This document shows, piece after piece, positions 59,090-64,000 of a DNA stretch of 64,000 bases. The notes beneath the pieces were generated by a model. The model saw only the letters and a program-made list of their open reading frames with translations, was not told the DNA's origin and did not search any database. The position numbers and the translations under genes are program-made. Numbering within the stretch: the first letter of the stretch is position 1; every line of letters begins with the position of its first letter. The stretch comes from CAYUHJ01 sp964444365 (lineage in GTDB: Bacteria; Planctomycetota; Planctomycetia; Gemmatales; Gemmataceae), in NCBI GenBank assembly GCA_964444365.1, contig CAYUHJ010000008.1, positions 24,283 through 88,282 of the forward strand, read 5' to 3'.

Positions 59090-59211
59090 GACACCCAAGT
59101 AGTAGCTGCTGAAGCTGACGAGACCACATGATTACCCGGAGTGCGATGAGGCCGTCCTCGTGTTGACGGGGTGAGCACCCGGCGCTGCTGGAACGACCGA
59201 GAAGGTGAGGA

Positions 59212-59587
59212 ATGGTCCCGCTCCAGCGCGAGCCGCACTACACCTTCCGCTTCTCCGACGACCGGATCATCCCCCGCTTTCACCTCGAAGGGGGCCGGGC
59301 CGGGCGATGCGTCTCGGTGTTCTCGCTCGACACCGCTACCGGCGATCGCGTGGGACTGATCGCTACCGCGACGGTCGACGACGGCGGCTGGGTGGACTTA
59401 CCGGAGCCGATCATCGTTCGGGCCGGTGGGGTGTTCGTCGCCGTGGCCGACGCCGAGATGACGGGACAATTGCGGGTAGGGCAACAGGTGGTGCTGCCCT
59501 TCGGCCACGACGTCATAGTGGACGAACCTGACACCTCGGAAATGTGTCTGAAACAACACGCGCCGAGGCAGTCGTGCGGAGGTCGCT
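59212..59587 (+). CDS. Hypothetical protein, 3' end uncertain
   Basis: The frame starts MVPLQREPHYTFRFSDDRII (AAGGTGAGGA before the ATG) and continues LEGGRAGRCVSVFSLDTATG, then VDDGGWVDLPEPIIVRAGGV and VLPFGHDVIVDEPDTSEM. It looks like a small beta-rich protein. No in-frame stop occurs before the HNH gene starts at 59588. A one-base shift would end it at the TGA at 59549-59551. I give the boundary as approximate. It is the first of two genes between the HATPase gene and the HTH/PglW genes. Confidence 0.45.
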
Positions 59588-60486
59588 ATGCAGAGGTGTG
59601 CGTACTGCGACCACCCGTGCCAGCAGACGCGGGAGCACGTCGTCCCCCGCTTGTACAACGACACGCCCGGCGAGGCCGAGACGTTCAGCGCCCGCGCCCC
59701 GCTGACGCACCTGAAGGGCGACCTGATCGTCAGGGACGTGTGCGGCGGGTGCAACAACGGCGTCCTGTCCGGGCTCGACGGGTACGGCAAGGCGTTGTAC
59801 GAGCGGTACTTCGCCGCCCCGGTCTACGAGGGGGAGACCGTCACCTTCGACTACGACGGCGACCGCCTGCTCCGCTGGCTGCTGAAGCTGTCGTACAACA
59901 GCGCCCGCGCCCAGAACGCCGACATCCGGGTGCTCCGCGAGTACCGCGCGGTGATGCTCGGCGAGTCGCCGAGCCGAACCCCTACGTGGAAGGCGTCCTC
60001 AAGGGCAAGCTGGGCGGGTTCGGGCTGCACGTCCCACATGGGTTGATCGAGGCGGGGAACACGGAGCCGGTCGCGGAGATCCTCCGCGACATGGTGTCCA
60101 CGCGGGAGAAGGCGCTGGCGTTCAGGGAGCGGGTCAGCGTGCTGGTGGACGGGTTCGACCACGACCCGCGCGGGATATGGGAGTTCCCGAAGGCGCGGGA
60201 GTTCTTCCGCCGCCTCTTCGTGCAGTGCCCGTTCGTGATGTTCCTGTCCCACCCGGACGGCGCGCTGCTCCGGTTGTTCGCCGCCTGCTGGATTTACGAG
60301 GAAGGGATGACCGAGGAGGTCGAGCGACAGGGGATGCAGGACTTCTTGCACCGCGCCTTCCACGGGCTGAACGGCTTGAACCACACGATCATGTTGAGCG
60401 AGGAGCAGAACCGGGAGATCTGCATGGCGGCGGCGAAGGTGCTGTTCGGCGAACCCCCGCCGGGCGAAGAGGGTTCCCCGCGCTGA
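59588..60486 (+). pseudogene. HNH-type zinc-binding nuclease gene with frameshift
   Basis: The ATG at 59588 has GGAGG upstream. The N-terminus MQRCAYCDHPCQQTREHVVP, followed by DLIVRDVCGGCNNGVLSGLD, has two Cys pairs and E-H-x-x-P, a HNH/treble-clef arrangement. Around 59965-59985 the sense switches to another frame, PNPYVEGVLKGKLGGFGLHV, and continues to the TGA at 60484-60486 with VLVDGFDHDPRGIWEFPKAR and RLFAACWIYEEGMTEEVERQ. A one-base indel joins both into about 300 codons. The gene is degenerate or carries a sequencing error. The function would be that of a defence-island nuclease. Confidence 0.6.
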
Positions 60487-60657
60487 GGTTACGAGCAAAA
60501 GCGCCGTCACCAACCCTACCGCCACCCGGAGAACCGGTCGGCGCGTCACGTTCGGCGTGCCGACCGTGAACAGTTACCCCCGTCCGCCGCTGGCATTTCC
60601 TCGGCTGACTTGGTAAGGTTGACCAAGCTCATTCAAGCCGAATCCGGGGCCGTCCGC

Positions 60658-60876
60658 TTGACCAAGTTGCGGGACTTCCTGCGCATCTCGGAAGCCGCCG
60701 AGTACCTCGGCGTCTCGCCGAACACGCTCCGCAACTGGGAGCGGGCGGGGAAGGTCGTGGCTCACCGGCATCCGGTGAACCGCTACCGCCTGTTTAAGCA
60801 GGAGGACCTCGACGCGGTACTCAGGAAAGTCGAGCGCCCGTCGCGGTCTCCCGTAAAACGCGGGCGTGCCTCGTAG
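60658..60876 (+). CDS. MerR/excisionase-type HTH protein
   Basis: The protein of about 72 residues contains LRISEAAEYLGVSPNTLRNW, then ERAGKVVAHRHPVNRYRLFK and QEDLDAVLRKVE. This is the complete single-domain HTH_17 fold. Start codons are unusual: TTG at 60658, or TTG at 60610 for a longer form. TTGACCAAG occurs twice (60619-60627 and 60658-60666), and CTTGGT lies upstream as an inverted half, so the region may also be an operator. It precedes PglW by 27 bases on the same strand and is probably the regulator of that operon. Confidence 0.75.
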   Translation: MTKLRDFLRISEAAEYLGVSPNTLRNWERAGKVVAHRHPVNRYRLFKQEDLDAVLRKVERPSRSPVKRGRAS

Positions 60877-60903
60877 CCGTCAGAGGGTCAACGAAGACCG
60901 AGC

Positions 60904-63900
60904 ATGGAACCCCCTCGCTGGAACATCATCACGCCCTCCCAGTACGAGTGGGAGCGCCGTGGTCTCGACTTCATCCGAACGGGTCTTCCCGACCACGACC
61001 CGTACCGGGCGTGGGCCAACTTCGAGTTCCAGACCGGCGACGGGGCCATCTACGAGGTCGATCTGCTCGTCCTGACCAAGCTGGGGTTCTGGCTGGTCGA
61101 GACGAAGGCGTGGGCGGGCCGCGTCTGGGGCGACTCGGCGACGTGGACCCGCGCCCACGAGGGCCGCACCCGCTCCGAGGACAACCCGGTCCTGCTCGCC
61201 AACCGCAAGGCGAAAGCGCTGGCCTCCCTGCTCAAGGCCCAGTCCGCGTTGAGCAAGGTCCGCCTGCCGTGGCTCGACGCCCTCGTCTTCCTCTCGGCGG
61301 ACACCCTCCAGTTCGACCTCACCGGCCCGGCCCGCAACCGGGTTTTCCTCAAGGACCGGCCTGCGGACGCCCACCACCCCGAGCGGAAGGGCATCCTCGC
61401 CGCCCTCGTCAACCGCGACGGGCAGGGCATCGACCCCGAACTCCGCTCGACCATCGACGTCAAGGTGGCCAAGGCCCTGTCCCGAGCGATGGAGCAGGCG
61501 GGCGTCCGCCCGTCCCAGCGGTCGCGGCGGGTCGGCGACTACGTGCTGGGCGACTTGATCGCGGACGGGCCGGGGTATCAGGACCGGCTCGCCAAGCACG
61601 CCTCGTTCGAGAACGTCTTCTGCCGCGTCCGCCAGTACACGGTCGCCAGCGCCTCCTCGGAGGAGGACCGGCAGCGCCTCCAGCGGGCGGCGGCGAGAGA
61701 GTTCCAGATCATCCAGACGCTCGACCACACCGGCATCCTCCCGGTGCTGGACTACAAGGAGCACGAGAACGGCCCGGCCCTGCTGTTCCGCTACCTCGAC
61801 CCCGGTGCCGTCCGGTTGGATCACTATCTGGCGACCCACGGCGCGAAGCTGAGCACCGGCCAGCGGCTCGACATGCTGCGGCAAATCGCCGACGCCATCC
61901 GGTACGCCCACCGCAAGCGGGTCGTCCACCGGGCGCTGGGGCCGCAGAGCGTCCTCGTGACCGACGCGGCGGCGGCGATGCCGAAGTTGCAGGTGTACAA
62001 CTGGCAGGTGGGGGTGCGGGAGACGGCCTCCACGTCGGGCCGGGTCACGAACGTCGAGGATCTGGTCGAGGCGCAGGCCCTCGTCTACATGTCGCCCGAG
62101 GCGATCTCCGACTCCCGCAAGGTGACTGAAGCCTCCGACGTGTTCTCGCTCGCGGCCATCGCCTTCCACCTGTTCGCCTCCCGGCCCCCGGCCACCACCC
62201 CCACCGAACTCGCCAAGACCCTGCGGGAGCAGAAGGGCCTGTCCGTCTCCGCTGTGCTCGACGGGGCGGGGCCGAAGCTCGAAGAGTTGATCCGGTGGAG
62301 CACGCACCCCGACGTGCTCACCCGCGTCGGCTCGGTCGAGGACTTCCTCACCCTGCTCGACGACGTGGAGGACGAACTCACCGCCCCGGCGGAGAACCTC
62401 GTCGCCGACCCGCTGCACGCCAAGCGGGGCGATCGCCTGCCGACCGGGTTCGTCGTGGAGAGGGTGCTCGGGCAGGGGGCGACCGCCACCGCCCTGCTGG
62501 TGACGAAGGACGGCAAGGAGTTCGTCCTCAAGGTGGCGCTCACCGACGCCGACAACGCCCGGCTGCACGACGAGGCCGAGGCGCTGCGGGCAATCCACAG
62601 CGAGTTCGTCGTCGCGCTCGTGGATGAACTGACGATGGGCGGCAGGACGGTGCTCGTCCTGCAAAAGGCGGGCGACCGGACACTCACCACCCTGCTGCGC
62701 TCCGAGGGCGTGCCGGGGCTGGAAATGCTGGAGCGGTACGGGGACGACTTGCTCTCGGCGCTGGCCTCGCTGGAGAGGCACGGCGTCGTCCACCGCGACA
62801 TCAAGCCGGACAACATCGGCATCCGGTCGCTGACCAAGCAGCGGAACCAGTTGATCCTGTTTGACTTCTCGCTGGCCCGCGCCCCGCTGGAGAACATCCA
62901 CGTCGGCACCGAGGGCTACCGCGACCCGTTCCTCAAGAGCCGCAAGCCAGCGCGGTGGGACTTGGCGGCGGAGCGCTACTCGGCGGCGGTGACGCTGTAC
63001 GTGATGACGCTGGGTGATAACGTCACGCTGCCGTGGTGCCAGAGCAAGTCCGACCCGTCGCTCACGGACGACGAACTGGTAGTCGAGGCCGAGAAGTTCG
63101 ACCCGAGCGTGCGGGAGGGGATGGAGGCGTTCTTCCGCAAGGGGCTGCACCGCGACCCCACCCGGCGGTTCGACAACGCCGACCAGATGCGGTGGGCGTG
63201 GCAACAGGTCTTCAGGGAGGCCGAGCAGCGGACGATCAAGACGCCCAGCGGGCACGAGGTCGAACTGAGCGTGTCGCTCGAACAGGCCGACCTCAAGACG
63301 CCGATTGCCGTGCTGGGCCTCTCCACCCGCGCCCGCAACGCCCTCGAACGGGCCGAGGTGCTCACCGTCCGCGACCTTCTGGCGTTCCCCGTCAAGGAAA
63401 TCCACCTGATGCGCGGGGTCGGGAACCAGACCCGGCAGGAGATCATCCGGTTCGTCAGCGAGTTGCGTGCGCGCTTTCCCGACGCACCCGCCCCGGCACC
63501 CAAGGAGCAGCCCGCCCACGACGAGGCCATCGGCCCGCCGAGCCTCGAAGCGCTGGAGCAGCGGACGGTGGGGGCGCGGAGCCCGAAGAAGGAGGCCGAG
63601 TGGAACATCCGGGCCGGGCTGCTCGGGGTCACGGCCCGCGAGTCCCAACCGGCCTGCCACTGGCCGAGCCAGACCGACATCGCCGACGCCCTGAACATCA
63701 CCCGTGCCCGCGTGGGGCAGGTGCTGACGGCAGACAGGGGCCGGTGGGCCAAGGACCCGCTGCTCACCTCGTTCCGCCACGAATTGTGCGAGCAGATCCA
63801 GCGGTTCGGCGGCGTCGTCACCGTCCAAGAGGCCATCGACTTGACGATCCTGCTGCGGCCCGCCGCCGACCCGGCCCGCCAGCAGCGGCTGGCGGCGGCG

Positions 63901-64000
63901 GTCGCGCGGGCGGCGGTGGAGACCGAAGCGGCGACGGCCCAGCCCCGGTTCCAGCTTCGGCGGGTGGCGGGCAAGGCGGTGGTCGCCTGCTCGCAGGAAC
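60904..64000 (+). CDS. pglW: PglW-type BREX serine/threonine kinase (5' part)
   Basis: The frame is open from the ATG at 60904 to the window end (1,032 codons). An N-terminal NERD domain has FEFQTGDGAIYEVDLLVLTK, then LGFWLVETKAW (E-x-K). A pseudokinase follows (KRVVHRALGPQSVLV, HRD changed to HRA). An active-looking kinase comes next: VERVLGQGATATALLV, FVLKVAL, GVVHRDIKPDNIGI, LILFDFSLARAP. A helix-hairpin-helix RpoA-like segment (LGLSTRARNALERAEVLTVR) and a sigma-like HTH (ADALNITRARVGQVLTADRG) follow. This order is that of PglW, the kinase of type 2 BREX/Pgl phage defence. The other BREX genes should lie to the right of the window. Confidence 0.88.
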   Translation, partial: MEPPRWNIITPSQYEWERRGLDFIRTGLPDHDPYRAWANFEFQTGDGAIYEVDLLVLTKLGFWLVETKAWAGRVWGDSATWTRAHEGRTRSEDNPVLLANRKAKALASLLKAQSALSKVRLPWLDALVFLSADTLQFDLTGPARNRVFLKDRPADAHHPERKGILAALVNRDGQGIDPELRSTIDVKVAKALSRAMEQAGVRPSQRSRRVGDYVLGDLIADGPGYQDRLAKHASFENVFCRVRQYTVASASSEEDRQRLQRAAAREFQIIQTLDHTGILPVLDYKEHENGPALLFRYLDPGAVRLDHYLATHGAKLSTGQRLDMLRQIADAIRYAHRKRVVHRALGPQSVLVTDAAAAMPKLQVYNWQVGVRETASTSGRVTNVEDLVEAQALVYMSPEAISDSRKVTEASDVFSLAAIAFHLFASRPPATTPTELAKTLREQKGLSVSAVLDGAGPKLEELIRWSTHPDVLTRVGSVEDFLTLLDDVEDELTAPAENLVADPLHAKRGDRLPTGFVVERVLGQGATATALLVTKDGKEFVLKVALTDADNARLHDEAEALRAIHSEFVVALVDELTMGGRTVLVLQKAGDRTLTTLLRSEGVPGLEMLERYGDDLLSALASLERHGVVHRDIKPDNIGIRSLTKQRNQLILFDFSLARAPLENIHVGTEGYRDPFLKSRKPARWDLAAERYSAAVTLYVMTLGDNVTLPWCQSKSDPSLTDDELVVEAEKFDPSVREGMEAFFRKGLHRDPTRRFDNADQMRWAWQQVFREAEQRTIKTPSGHEVELSVSLEQADLKTPIAVLGLSTRARNALERAEVLTVRDLLAFPVKEIHLMRGVGNQTRQEIIRFVSELRARFPDAPAPAPKEQPAHDEAIGPPSLEALEQRTVGARSPKKEAEWNIRAGLLGVTARESQPACHWPSQTDIADALNITRARVGQVLTADRGRWAKDPLLTSFRHELCEQIQRFGGVVTVQEAIDLTILLRPAADPARQQRLAAAVARAAVETEAATAQPRFQLRRVAGKAVVACSQE

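Noticed and set aside
60880..63828. A 982-codon open frame on the minus strand
   Set aside because: It is antisense to the PglW gene along its whole length. Its translation is a monotonous Arg/Pro/Gly/Val-rich sequence without domains, a product of high GC at third positions.

Overview
The window is GC-rich DNA from a draft assembly; a 100-base run of N marks a scaffold gap at 58450-58549. The gene families point to a planctomycete, probably of the Gemmata group. They include a DUF1580 protein, two proteins built from about 74-residue tryptophan-rich repeats, a DUF932 phage/plasmid-type protein and a stress-type HATPase-DUF3883 protein. This assignment is inference: no rRNA or other marker gene is present. 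Almost everything here is accessory DNA (mobile elements, nucleases, defence, RNA repair, regulators). I recognised no core metabolic operon.

Region 1 (1-9.7 kb) is a patchwork. Two modular repeat proteins on opposite strands flank a DUF2971-like gene and a PD-(D/E)XK-like gene. They are followed by an alpha carbonic anhydrase broken by a 61-bp partial duplication, a TfoX-N protein, a DUF1778/GNAT toxin-antitoxin pair with a visible promoter and operator, and a frameshifted GIY-YIG nuclease gene.

Region 2 (9,780-33,680) is an integrative element. Perfect 46-bp direct repeats that look like the 3' part of a tRNA (CGG anticodon loop, T-arm) bound it. A tyrosine integrase sits just inside the left repeat, and TGTACCGT sites lie inside both ends: a 20-bp palindrome on the left and a phased four-copy array on the right. 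The cargo includes an ATP-dependent DNA ligase, a 433-residue degenerate DnaE-like polymerase core, a beta-CASP metallo-beta-lactamase, two small membrane proteins, a deiminase, WYL-family regulators and several PD-(D/E)XK-like proteins. It also includes a HEPN/zinc-ribbon protein, a broken and chimeric HsdR helicase, a replication-like AAA ATPase operon and an AbiEii-like nucleotidyltransferase with a small partner. An 80-bp palindromic repeat is inserted in frame in two unrelated genes of this element.

Region 3 (34-41.7 kb) is an RNA-repair island on the plus strand: Hen1 methyltransferase, an HNH protein, a KxDG RNA ligase, an HD-phosphoesterase/polynucleotide kinase and a three-domain Pnkp. 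It combines two end-healing and sealing cassettes that are usually described separately. A lower-GC gene of unknown function follows.

Region 4 (41.8-47.6 kb) holds an XRE regulator, a GYF-domain membrane protein, a DsbA/FrnE-like oxidoreductase, a helix-hairpin-helix protein, a nuclease-like protein and a small secreted protein.

Region 5 (48-54 kb) is a second mobile-type block, mostly on the minus strand. It has a divergent sigma-70-like factor, small plasmid-type proteins, a tyrosine recombinase, a helix-turn-helix protein, a RuvB-like ATPase and an ArdC antirestriction protein. A 13-bp sequence (GACGGATACCCGC) lies 38-51 bp upstream of four of these genes, including the sigma gene, which suggests a dedicated promoter regulon.

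Region 6 (54.3-64 kb) is a defence island. It has a sacsin-like HATPase joined to a C-terminal DUF3883 nuclease-like domain by a (QRGDG)n linker that spans the assembly gap, an HNH gene with a frameshift, an excisionase-type HTH, and the first 1,032 codons of a PglW-type (type 2 BREX) NERD/double-kinase gene running off the right edge.
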